DNA from: Heloderma charlesbogerti
Taxonomy: Eukaryota > Chordata > Lepidosauria > Squamata > Helodermatidae
NCBI GenBank assembly: GCA_026122225.1
Contig: JANEZZ010001959.1
Span: forward strand, 2,117,501-2,181,500
Direction: 5' to 3'
DNA length: 64,000 nt
Part shown: piece after piece, positions 53,772 to 64,000 of the stretch
Numbering within the stretch: the first letter of the stretch is position 1
Layout: each line of letters begins with the position of its first letter
The notes under the pieces: model-generated
Database searches by the model: none
The model's input: only the letters and a program-made list of their open reading frames with translations
What the model was told of the DNA's origin: nothing
Made by a program: the position numbers and the translations under genes

Positions 53772-53779
53772 TTATAGAC

Positions 53780-54880
53780 TGTTAAATTTTCCAAGGTCTA
53801 TCACAGTCTTGTTACAATGTTGAGTGCAATAATGGCCTCATGCTGTGAACCTTTACAATGTGCCTTGTAACCACCACATTCCATACTTCTTGTATCTTTG
53901 TAAATTTTAACAGCACAATATACAGTGTACTATTTTTCCCCACTGCAATTTCATCCTCATCAGACTGGCAGCTCTGGGCATGACCACATTTATTTCATAC
54001 CACTACCAAAGAGGCCCACACAAAGTCTGGACTGCTGAAATGTTCCAATGAATACTCCTGAGTTTTTGCTTCAATTCAACAATTTCTAGCTATTTCTGAG
54101 AGCAGCCATAATGTGCATTTAATGTCCATGATATCGCAACAGAGAACTTCAAAGACGCAATGGGAAGCTATTCTGCCTCTTCCGTGAAAACCTCCTTGAA
54201 TCAGCTCCTGGTCTGACGAGATAACGGCACCACTTTGATTTCAAGTCCTTTGTATCTCTCACTGTGTTTGTATATTTTAAAACTGACACAGCCCAAAGTT
54301 TTCATATTTCACATCAAAACTTGAGATTATGGTACGCATGAAGCTTTATCGGAGACATGTAAGAAGGCAACTGTTGGCAAAGGAGCTTAATGTTCTGGGA
54401 AGTTCCCAGTGACTTTTAACTTTTCCATTTCTAGAAGAGGAATTTAAATACAGTTGAACGAACATTTCTAAATGATCCCTGGATGTCAGAGTTGCAAAGA
54501 AACATAAAGCATGTCTGGTCGAATACTTAAGTGGTGCACTGTCCAATACAGGAACCTAATACTGCCATTTCTTTGGAACATTTTCAAGAGTCCAAGCTTG
54601 TAGAGCAAAAATGAGTTTTACATCTGTGGAGAAAAACAAGTTCTTACCTACTACTAATCATAAATATAATGTGCATCAACATCAAGTGAGAGGGAGTACC
54701 AAATTGTCAACCTAACATATGTCCCAATGGCCTCTGCTCATTCATTTTTTCACTAAAAAGTGTTGATTTCAATTCTACTTGAATTTGACACCAAACCACC
54801 CATTCTGTCTCAATAATCATCCATTCCAGATCAATTCCACTAAACATGGGGCGGGGAGAATGCAAATGCTGAATCTATGA
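53780..54880. other. Unique intronic sequence
   Basis: No repeat or gene recognised. AT content is moderate and there are only short open frames. Confidence 0.45.
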
Positions 54881-54885
54881 AATCC

Positions 54886-55052
54886 TAGAGTCAGACCAGT
54901 GGTCTATCTAGCTCAGCACTATGTACTTTGACTGACAACACCTATCCAAGGTCTCAAGCAGCCAGGCTACATGAACACAATTTTTGCTGGAGATTACCAG
55001 GGACCTTCCACTTGCAAAGCATGTGCTATGTCATTTGAGCTATGTATGGCAT
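54886..55052 (-). mobile_element. tRNA-derived SINE, antisense, diverged
   Basis: TAGAGTCAGACCAGTGGTCT, ATCTAGCTCAGCACTATG and TTACCAGGGACCTTCCACTT, then GCAAAGCATGTGCTATGTCA, follow the same order as 46865-47046. Confidence 0.65.
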
Positions 55053-55054
55053 CA

Positions 55055-57868
55055 CTGCTATTTCTGAGATCCTGTCAACATATTTGATCTTAAACATTTA
55101 TAGTATGAATTCAACTTATCTTTTCCTCTATCTATTGCATTGCTTTCCTAGATCTCAAGATGAATTGTGGGAAAACGGCAGGCCAGACTGGGGATCTCTA
55201 AGGGCCTGATAAAGGTCTTAGGCCATTTATGATTATACCAAGAAACAATGCACTGCCTGCTCAGATGCCTTACAAACTGTAATAATGTGAAGTGAGGAAC
55301 TGAGATATAAGTACTGAGGATATATGGGGGGGGGGGGAATCAAGTGATAGTGGAAGAGCTGCTAGCCTGGGGGTCAGGCTGGGCTATGCTTAATAAATGG
55401 GTCTTGAGGAATGACATGAAGTAGGAGAGGGAAAGAGCTTGACAAAGAGAGACTAAGACAGGAAAGCTGCTCCAGGTATATAAAGCAGAATGGGAGTAGA
55501 TAACAACAGAGGAATGGTTAGAGAAGGCAAGGCCGGCAGATGAGTGAGTGCAATCACCATCTCCATAGATAAAGGACAGAAGCTTTTAGCATTATTGTAC
55601 TACAAATAGAAAGAATCAGGCAAAGTAGTGTGCTCTGAATACACAATGGAAGAGCTGGATTTACAACCCAGTTTTCTTTGCAGGCTAATGTATTACCTTA
55701 GCCACAGGATTATACTTCTTCTCAGAATATTGCAAATGGATAAGGAAAGGATGTAAATTCCTTGGTGTACTTTGAGTCCTGAGGCAGATCTGCATTGCGG
55801 ATCTCTCAACCATGGTTAAGAGATAGGAGATTGGGTAGTCATGAGGGGTCTTGTGCTCCCTCCCAATGCCATGCAAATTCTTCAAGTTGTTCCCAGTCTT
55901 AACCACAGTTCAGTGAAATGTCAGGATAGTTAAAAGCCAAGAAAGGAAAAATATTCATGCCAGAGAAGAAAGGAAGGAGTGGAGGGAGCCTCTTGAAACT
56001 GACAGTTGTATATCTGCACTGGACCTGACTTTCTTTAGTTAAAATACATATTTCTAAAGCCATTTCTAATGCTACTTCGAATAAAACAAACCCCCCTCTG
56101 ATTCTTATAGTCTCTTAGAAGCTAGTATAAAATAATCTCTCTCCAAGTGTTTCTTGCCAAGTACGTTACAGAGAAACAGGGACTGTCCAGATATTGCTAG
56201 CTGTGCATTTTCTATTTTGAGGAAAATGCATAATCCTACTCTCATTTTAGCACAGGTGCTTAAACTGTAGGAAGAGTAACATGGCAGTGCTCAGATTCCA
56301 ATGAAATGCTTTAGTAAATTGCAGTACGGTTCTTCCCTATGAGTCAGGTTAATGAAAATAATTAGCAGTTTCTGTCTTCTAAAAGCCAACTGAAATAACA
56401 ATTCCTTGTGAATGAATTAGTGGTGTTTCTATGATCCTGCCAGAGCACCATAAAATTTTTAAAACTTGCTACTTTAAACATCCTCAAACAGATGAGGTGG
56501 TGACAAACTAAGTAGGAATTAGAAGCAATTTTCCCCACACTGGTAAACACTCAGTTGTTTCCCTTGGTTGTTTTTTCCCATATGTTCGTACATTTAATCT
56601 CCATGTGGGTGGAGGATGGGGCATGGGGTTGATTTAGAACAGAAAAATGATGCTAGGGAAAAAGGGTTAACCTTCAGACACTTCCAAGACTGGTTTTAAA
56701 TAAAAATATTGAGAGATCCAACCATGTCTTTCCCATGTAACATGCAGTTTGGTCCCAAGAGAGAAAGTGTGAATTTATACTAGAAAAGGTGTCAGGGCTG
56801 GCTCAAGGCAGTTTGCTGATTGAAATGGACAAGGTGGTGCCTCTTCCCCATTCCATGTACAGAAGCTGGCTGGGCTGCTCATAGGGGGTGCAAAACAGGC
56901 TGTGTGGCACACACAGTTGGTGTCCTCCAACAGATGGGAACAGTGGGGTGCTCAGAAGGAACAGCCAGGCACTGTAAGGAAAACCCCAAACAACCCCCCA
57001 CGAGCACAGGGGGAAGCTGCCAGCACAACTGAGGTAAGCCCCCAGTGCCTTCACGAATTCTAGGGATGCTCAGCCCACCATTGTAGAAAAGGGTCCCCAC
57101 TTGACAGCACTTTTCAGAGGGGCCCCTCGTTGAGATTAGTGGTAGATCTCCTCAATAGGAGCTAATTTTTCTCGAATGAACAATTTATCTGCAGGATTGA
57201 GGCTGACACCAGCATTCCACAGGGCGAGAGCAGGGATTGAAAAGAAAGCAACGTGCAGTTTGAATTTGGACACACAGAGAGGTTAGAGCTGTGAGTTTAG
57301 TTGAACTGGAGGCCAGCTGAAGGGCTGCAGGCATCCACACAGTCACTCTCCGGGACCTTGCAGTTTTGTTAGCTGATGTGGGAGCTTCTTTGCTTTCCTG
57401 ATACTCTGTTTGCATATTTCCTTTTTGAAAAGAGAAAAAATTGGGCAAAAACACTGTGAAGTCTCCTGTGCGGTCTCATTCAACGGAAACTAAACTCTCT
57501 AATGCAACATGTGAACTTTTCACCACTCAGGGGAATGACTAATCCATCCTGCCCATCCACAATGTGCCTGGATCCGTAGTTAATACTGCTAAGAGCATCA
57601 TTAACTTTCCAAGTGGTTTTCTGCAGGCAAATCCATGGATTTCTGGTATTATTCAGTGTCCTGATGCACATTAGGGCATGACAGAAACCCAAGAGCTTAT
57701 TGATTCCTTTATAGCATAAATTAACCCATTTTAGGAGAACCAATTTTTTGGACAATTGGTTCATTGGTGGTTATGAGCAAGGGCAAGCAATACTTTAACT
57801 AGTTTTGGTAGTAACAACCTGATACAGTCTAAAAATGGAAGCTAAAGCTACAAGCACTTAGATTTGCT
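55055..57868. other. Unique intronic sequence
   Basis: This stretch holds a G-run near 55327 and otherwise no repeat I can name. 57480-57770 is a compositionally balanced block ending in the dyad CCAATTTTTTGGACAATTGG, and could be a conserved noncoding element. A 94-codon minus-strand frame in it has no protein signature. Confidence 0.4.
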
Positions 57869-57888
57869 TACACACACACACACACACT
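57869..57888. repeat. (CA)n microsatellite
   Basis: About ten CA units between TTGCTTA and CTTACTGC. Confidence 0.9.
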
Positions 57889-59447
57889 TACTGCTTTGTC
57901 GCAATGTACAAGGATAGCTCAAGCACAAAAAATAAAGATTAGTTTGCTAGTTTGGTCCTTTCATCTGAGTCTTGAGCACTTTTACTCTATCATATTACAA
58001 CACTAACACAAGTGACATCCTACCAAATAAATACTGAGCTTGCATGATTTTCATCTGAAGAGCTAAAAATGCATTAAAACAAAAACAAAGCAAGAATCCA
58101 GAGAGAAAATGGAAGAAAATTGTATTAACTTAAGAACAAATTAGCATGACATAATGAATTTAATTCAAGAATTGTTTTTCCCCTTTCAAAAGTAGCTCTT
58201 TAAAGCAATTTAATTTAATTTTCCAGTTCACATGCTCTACAAACTATCATACCAAACAAAAAGGAAGAAAAGCTTGGGAAATTTTAATCAACTTTCTGCT
58301 TCTGAACTTCTGATTTCACTGTAAGTTGTAGTTCGCAGAACCCACATTTAGAGCAGGCTTTGTGATGATGGAGAACAGAGAGTTTTCTGAGGCTGAAAAA
58401 TCAAATCTACCAAAGAGGTGCTGTAGGGAACGGTAATTTAAGAAAACAACCAACTCCGTTTTATTCTCACTGACAGTGGAAACTATAAAACACAGGTTTT
58501 AATGGCAGAGACTCTCATTGCTTTTACAAGAATTTGTATTAGGTTGAAATTACCTGGACATGTGCTATAAATCATAGACAATAACTGAAAATGACCAAGA
58601 TTTCATGAAATAAAAGAACAATGATAAAAGAGAAAGTGCAAACACAACAAGATATCTGATTTTATTCTACCAGACTTCATAAACTGTCAGTCTTCTTTAC
58701 CTCCCACCATGGCTAGATTTATTTCTATAACAGGGTCATTATTTCCATTGCTTAAAGCTTCACTCGTACTTGGAGCTGATAAACCAAGACAGGATCAATT
58801 TTCTTGCTATATTACAATTTTCATATTTTAATTGTTATCATTCAACCTTCATCCTACTCTTTGGGGGTGGGGGATAGGGAATTAACTTTGTTTCATGTTA
58901 AATTTGTCAGATTTTAAACTCCCTCTTTTTAATGCCATCTGACCACTGCGTTACTTGCAGTAACACAGGAAACTACCTTGTAAGGAGGGGTCACATGAGC
59001 CCTTCTATGTGTTCAATGAACATGCAGTGGGGTTCTTGGAAGTGCACAGACTAGTCCTGCCTACAGCTAGAAAGGCCTGCCACCTCCCCTGATGAATGTC
59101 CACTGGATGTTCTTGAGAAAAAGTTTTCCATGTATACAGATATATGCATGAATAGCTCCTACACTCGAGGAGGGACTCTGGGCAGCATCCCTACTTGTGT
59201 GTAGGTACACGCCACATGTACATCTGTATGCATGAAGAGCGCTTGCTCACGAATACCCGTCAGGGAAGGGGTGCACATTTTGGGGGCTGGGCAGGGTTTG
59301 TCCAGGCACTCCCAGGAACCCCTCTGCATGTTCACTGAATGTGGGAAGGGGTTCATGTGAATGAGTCATGGACATTCCCCCCTCCCTGTGTGAAATGTAG
59401 TGAGCATTATGATTCGAAGTCTGCCTCTCTCTCTAGTGAACTGCAGT

Positions 59448-59462
59448 GTGTGTGTGTGTGTA
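59448..59462. repeat. (TG)n microsatellite
   Basis: About seven TG units after CTGCAG and before TAAAATC. Confidence 0.85.
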
Positions 59463-59579
59463 AAATCTCATGTTGGTGGTACAGAGATCAGTAGGGGGAG
59501 CTTAGAGTTGAGGCCATCTCGGGGCTCTTTCCCAGGGCTGTCTTAAACCCTGCAGCTAGCCCTACTTCCAGGCCCATAT

Positions 59580-59641
59580 GTTGGGGCATATGCTGAACAC
59601 TACTAATATGCATTTGGGGCATATGCTGAACCCTACTAATT
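59580..59641. repeat. Direct duplication of about 25 bp
   Basis: TTGGGGCATATGCTGAAC, then MCTACTAAT, occurs twice, separated by ATGCAT. It is a local tandem copy. Confidence 0.85.
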
Positions 59642-59785
59642 TATAACCTGCCAAAAATAATGGCCAAAAATAAAAGACAAAGCAGGGTGCACATCTGCAT
59701 AAAAATTGCACGTGCTGATTTATATGCATATAGGCCAATTTAGAAATAATTACTATAATTTAAACAGAAATACAGTATATTTTAC

Positions 59786-60020
59786 CACAGGAAGACTGTG
59801 ATCAGGTGACCTGCGTGTTTGCTTAGTCTACTGTCCATGGGTTAACCTATGGGCAACTTCAAGGCCCCTGCTCCCCCTTCTGATAGTTCTTTCTCTTTAA
59901 ACTGGACCTGGACTGGACAGCACTTCAAATAGTGGACAGTTGGAAACAGAGAACTGTCCTCTGACAGCCCTTCAGATAGGGGATTCTCCTATGTAAGGTA
60001 GGACACACTGCCACCCTACT
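59786..60020 (-). mobile_element. Unclassified DNA-type repeat (GGTGGCA end), copy 3
   Basis: CAGGAAGACTGTGATCAGG, TCTTTAAACTGGACCTGGAC, CTCTGACAGCCCTTCAGA and GGACACACTGCCACCCTAC match 8041-8237 along their length. Confidence 0.55.
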
Positions 60021-60545
60021 TGCAACTTTCCACCTGGTTTTGAGGGATACATCTTATTGCTATCAGCACCACCACAGGAGAGGTACTATATGTGCACAAG
60101 AAGAATCTTAAGACAAATTTGTCTATAAGTCTGCTTCTTGTCACAGATAAGAGTCCCCAGACACTGTTATCCAATTGAACAGTTAACTCTGTTCCAGAAT
60201 GACTTGTGCTCTTCTACTGGTATCACTTGCTTGCTTCCAATTATTTATGAAAACAAACCAATAAAATGACAGCCTGATCATCCAGCAATTATTCCCTCTC
60301 TCTTCCTCTCAGGTTAGCTAGCACAAAGGGGCTGCATTCAGGGAAGCTGAGGTACAGCTTAAGCAAGGCTTTCTCCCAATTCACATTATCTGTCATAAAA
60401 GAATTGCTGCAGTGCTGGCTCATCCCCTATTTTTCTCTGTCATTCACCAGGGTTTTTCCAGCATACACATCTTCATTGGAGGGAGATGGCTAACTAACAG
60501 ATGGCCAAGCATGCTTTGGGAATACACTCTTTGGGTGTCACTTAT
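60020..60545. other. Unique intronic sequence
   Basis: No repeat or gene recognised between the DNA-type repeat and the pair of TA-type elements. Confidence 0.45.
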
Positions 60546-60547
60546 TT

Positions 60548-60629
60548 ACAGTGCAATCCTATGCATGTCCACTCAGAAATAAGTCCCAATGGGTTCAAGA
60601 TAAATGTGCATAGGATTGCAGCTTTAAGA
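60548..60629. mobile_element. TA-type MITE (CAATCCTATG family), full dyad
   Basis: CAGTGCAATCCTATGCATG at the left and ATGTGCATAGGATTGCAGC at the right are inverted ends. The inner ACTCAGAAATAAGTCCCAAT is typical of the family. Confidence 0.7.
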
Positions 60630-60700
60630 TGCAATCCTATGCATGTTTAGATAGAAAAAGGTCATACAACTCCCAGCATTCCCCAGCCAGACATGACTAG
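60630..60700. mobile_element. TA-type MITE, half copy next to the previous one
   Basis: AGATGCAATCCTATGCATG, TTTAGATAGAAAAAGGTC and ACAACTCCCAGCATTCCCCA are the left arm of the 26903/28863 family. The right arm is missing. Confidence 0.7.
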
Positions 60701-60704
60701 TCCA

Positions 60705-61750
60705 AGACCCCCCAATAAACCTCATAGCTGGGTGGGACTTCAAACCCAAGACTCCTCAGTCCCTACTCTTAGTTACACTAGTGCAGCCATCTTGTTTGAA
60801 AGGATATCATGTTTTAAGGATGAAAACACTCTCCTTCATTCAGTAATATTTCTTGTAGGTGGAGATATAGCTGGGACCCGAGGATAAGTTGTTGTCTCTA
60901 ATGGTTCCTACTCAGTTTCCTCCCCACAATTAAAAATAAGGGGGAAGAGGATTTACATTTATAACATACACTAAATTTTATTGTCAAGGAGAATGTTTCC
61001 ATAATTATTTTGTTTAACTGTCCTGTGTTTCAAATACACCTATTGATGGCAGCCTCTCAATCAACTTTGTTCAAACAAAAAATTATGAATTAACATATGC
61101 AAAAACTCTTCCAGGGTAGGCAATGCATTCCTGAGGCTGTAGAGCTAAGCCAAAGATTCTCTGTTATAGTGAATAGAAAAAGCAGAACAGAATGCATCAA
61201 CCCTTAAGAACTGTAATGAGATGCTTCTTACTGACTTCAGACAGCAAGAACTGAATAAATCTGCCACTATTAGAACTAAGAAAAAAAAAAATAATTTGAT
61301 TTATAGAAGCCAAGTTGTATACCAAGTAGGTGATTAGTCTGCAGTATTGACTTGCCCTTTAATTAAAAAACATTTCCAAGCTGCTTGGTGGGTCTTTTGT
61401 TCTGTGTTGTTGTCAGAAAGGACAGGCAAAGGACTAACCATTCAAAGTTGTTTCTCGCTATTGGTTGGGTATTTCTTTATGGAGTTCCACATGGCTCCTT
61501 CTCTGCAAAAAAGAAAGACTGGAAAAGCTAGAGATCTGGAACATACAGAGGAAATTTGCTGTTTGCCTTACTTCACATGGAGTTTAACATTTCCTAGCCA
61601 GATTTTGAAGATGAAAGATTTGTCCAGAGACCAGGTTCTATATGGAAATATCATGTATCAGGCATGGAGGAAATGAAATTTTAAAATAATCTCTCAATTC
61701 CTTCTTGAAAGATTACATTAGGAATGTACACCCCCCCACACTCTCTAGGG

Positions 61751-61796
<46 letters not shown>

Positions 61797-63285
61797 CAGA
61801 AAGATTACATTAGTTCAATTACATTAGGAGTATACACTTGTTTGAGAAAGGCAATGCTGAAGCATCCCTATTATGTTGCATCACAGTCTGATGGGCTATG
61901 TCTTATTCTATTTGTATTCTAAAAATAATTCCTCCATTCTACTTGGTGTGGATGCCTTATCAAAATGCCCCCTAGGATCTGACACACTTCCGAAAGTTCA
62001 AAATTCACAGTCGTGCAAAGAAAAAAAAAAAGAGTCATACATCTGAATCCAAATTGGAAGTCGTATTAAAAAAATACCTGTTGTCTGTGCCACACAAAAC
62101 ATTCCCTAATGCAGGTACACAACAGAGTGTGGAAACTCAGTGCATGAATATAATTACTACAGAGAGGTGGGCAGAAGATAGATCAGTGTCTACTGCTAGA
62201 TTTCTGGGTGATTTGCAGTAGATCAGCAAGGGTTTGTGACTCCCAACTGCTAACAATAGCAACTACTAAAAGACTCCCCCCACCCATTAAATTAGGCTGC
62301 TGACAAAGAATACATGGGGAAAAACTAGGAGCAGATTTTTGTGTGAGCTTTGTTGTGGTAGGGATCACAAATTCCTACGCCAAACATTATCACCTCTTCC
62401 CTTATGCCCATCTGTCTGCACCACTATTTGCCCCTGGGCTCTGGTTGATGGACCTTAGGATTTTAGCACAAAACAGAGTAGATTCCACAAGCATGAAATC
62501 TGCCTGCCCATGTACCAGAGGGAACTGGATGGGGAGAGGGCAGAAGAAAGAGGCATTTTGCCTCTTTAATTTGAGGTGGAGGGATAGTATCAAGGAGCCC
62601 AAATTAAGCCAAAAACCTCTCCGTTCCCAAGGTCAAGTTCCAAAGTCACAGCCTTCACCTCCTTCCCCATGAAACTTCAGAATTCTCTCTCTCTCTCTTC
62701 CTGGAAAACGATCCAATGGGAGTTATAGCCTTCTACCCCCTTTCCCAATTTGGACAAACTGTTGCTTTTTAATGGATTTTTACCAAAATTTAACTCATGC
62801 GTTTCAATATCACTAAATACAAATGTGCAAAATAGATCTTTGATTTTCAAAAAATATGGGATACTTCACCCTCAAGAATTCAAAACATCCTTCCAAAGGA
62901 CAGCAGAAATATTTAGAGCAACATCTGGCCGTAGGAGGAAAGCAAGATTATGAACAGAAAAATGTCTGCACGTATGCGAGTGAGAGTGAATTGTGTGGGT
63001 GTAATTTAGTAATCTCACATTAGGTTATGAAATCAGCCTATCCTATTGTTTAGTCACAGGCTTGCTGGTGATGATGAAGAAAAATTAGCGCTAACAAAGG
63101 AAGACTCTGGATAAATGCACATGAATAATGTTCAACAAAGATCATTTCAGTGTCAAAAGTATAAGAAATAAATAATAGTTCAGAGGAAATTCGGAACTTT
63201 GAAATTAATTCCATTTTTGTGACATCCTTTAAAGAGACAAGGTAGACAAATATATGCCACGCTAATTGCAAATCTTAGCACAGAA
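60705..63285. other. Unique intronic sequence with a microsatellite
   Basis: Mostly unclassified, apart from the TATC tract at 61749-61796 and a CT tract at about 62684-62699. Open frames up to 109 codons show no recognisable domain. Confidence 0.4.
61749..61796. repeat. (TATC)n microsatellite
   Basis: About twelve TATC units. GAAAGATTACATTAG occurs on both sides (about 61706 and 61799), as do related GTACACC / GTATACAC words. The tract thus sits between two copies of a short duplicated segment. Confidence 0.9.
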
Positions 63286-63289
63286 AAAT

Positions 63290-63378
63290 AATCATTTGCA
63301 TGTTTACTCAGAAGGAAACTCCACTAAGTTGAATAGACTTATTCCCATGTAAATGTGTATAGGGACTGCAATTTTAAT
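63290..63378. mobile_element. TA-type MITE (CAATCCTATG family), diverged
   Basis: TTTGCATGTTTACTCAGAAG, CTCCACTAAGTTGAATAGAC and AAATGTGTATAGGGACTGCA have the layout of the abundant reptile element with a central dyad. Confidence 0.6.
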
Positions 63379-64000
63379 GCTCTAAATAAGAAAAAAAAAC
63401 TTGTTGGTATTTTAAGTTAGATGCCATTTCTTACTGTGTAATACATATACAATGAAAGATTCTGATTAAATCCAAATTGTCAGGCTTTTTAATGTCATAT
63501 GCTCTAGAAATGGTAGGTTATACTTTATTTTAAGAAATCAGGTCAAAAGTCTGTAAATTTGCCTGCTCAGAAACAGGCAAATTCTTTGTGCACCTGTTAT
63601 ATTCTCTCTGCCAACACTATAGTATATTTTACATATAAAAATAAACTGGAATCCAATTATTTGCAGTGAAAGCACAGGACCATACGAGCAGAAAACTCTA
63701 GGGATACCCATATAATTTTTTTCCTATGCAATAATCATTCTAAAAATTTTCATGGACAAGCTTGTATGATTACTCATATTTCTGCTGGCACATTTGTTCA
63801 TTTGGGATCTTTCAAAGTATCATTCTACAAACTGGCATTTTCAGCATCTCTTGAGGGACACCTCAAGTCAGTAAGAATTCTCTGGCAACATGAATCCTTC
63901 TTCTGAACTTGTAATCAAGAGACTGGTCAATTTACATAGCAGCTTCTGCTTGTGGTATTTGGGCAGTCAGTAATGGTGTGGCTAAACAACAAAGCCAGCA

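Larger units (their letters stand above)
16786..64000 (-). other. PPM1L: PPM1L intron upstream of the recognised exon (partial)
   Basis: Everything right of the exon should belong to the large intron separating it from the exon that encodes the N-terminal membrane anchor and the DGHGGE motif. No frame in this 47 kb matches that exon, so it should lie beyond the window. Very long introns are known for this gene in mammals. Repeats are listed separately and the rest is AT-rich unique sequence. Confidence 0.75.

Noticed and set aside
57480..57764. 94-codon minus-strand frame as a possible small gene
   Set aside because: No motif, no splice or promoter context. Kept only as part of a possible noncoding block.
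62343..62672. 109-codon plus-strand frame
   Set aside because: No family features, and it overlaps an equally open minus-strand frame.
1..64000. Bacterial-type systems: CRISPR arrays, operons, riboswitches, integrons
   Set aside because: Repeats are eukaryotic transposable elements. There are no regularly spaced direct repeats with unique spacers and no operon-like frames.

Overview
The window looks like nuclear DNA of a squamate reptile, most likely a lizard. It carries a BovB (RTE-clade) LINE, tRNA-derived SINEs with a BovB-like 3' end and ACCTTT tail (Sauria-SINE type), many CR1 and L2 LINE fragments, CORE-type SINEs, hAT-like and TA-target foldback elements, and AT-rich unique sequence. 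There are no bacterial-style genes, operons or CRISPR arrays. The species cannot be fixed from sequence alone.

One protein-coding exon can be supported, at 16611-16785 on the minus strand. It encodes 58 codons plus one base, and I recognise it as an internal exon of PPM1L, the ER-anchored PP2C-type Ser/Thr phosphatase. It has a good donor, acceptor, polypyrimidine tract and candidate branch point. The upstream coding exon should lie beyond base 64000 and the downstream exons before base 1, because neither is visible here. The rest of the window is then intronic: about 16.6 kb of the intron after this exon, and about 47 kb of the one before it.

Layout: 0-9.4 kb holds foldback elements, an L2 split by CR1 3' ends, hAT-like copies, CR1 tails and a BovB 3' end. 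10-12.3 kb is a 5'-truncated BovB inserted in a small DNA element. 13-14.4 kb has two palindromic elements, one of them inside a CORE-SINE. 16.3-16.8 kb holds the PPM1L exon. 17-23.8 kb has LINE scraps, an LTR-like stretch, a G-run beside a GC/CG palindrome and a MITE. 24.5-28.5 kb has an L2 endonuclease remnant, LTR-like sequence and foldback elements. 29-34.5 kb has CR1 tails, a full-length Sauria SINE, a 0.2 kb terminal-inverted-repeat element, and a CR1 fragment followed by two hAT-like copies. 35-41.5 kb has L2, CORE-SINEs, a 0.42 kb element, a second Sauria SINE without its A box and a 1.8 kb antisense CR1 reverse-transcriptase pseudogene. 42.7-49.4 kb has LINE fragments, a hAT-like copy and a solo LTR nested in another solo LTR. 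50-64 kb is mostly unique intron with scattered small repeats.

Nothing here looks like a new self-contained biological system. What stands out is how clearly the insertion history can be read: many elements keep their target-site duplications, so nesting order can be assigned. Repeat family names come from pattern recognition and were not checked against a database.
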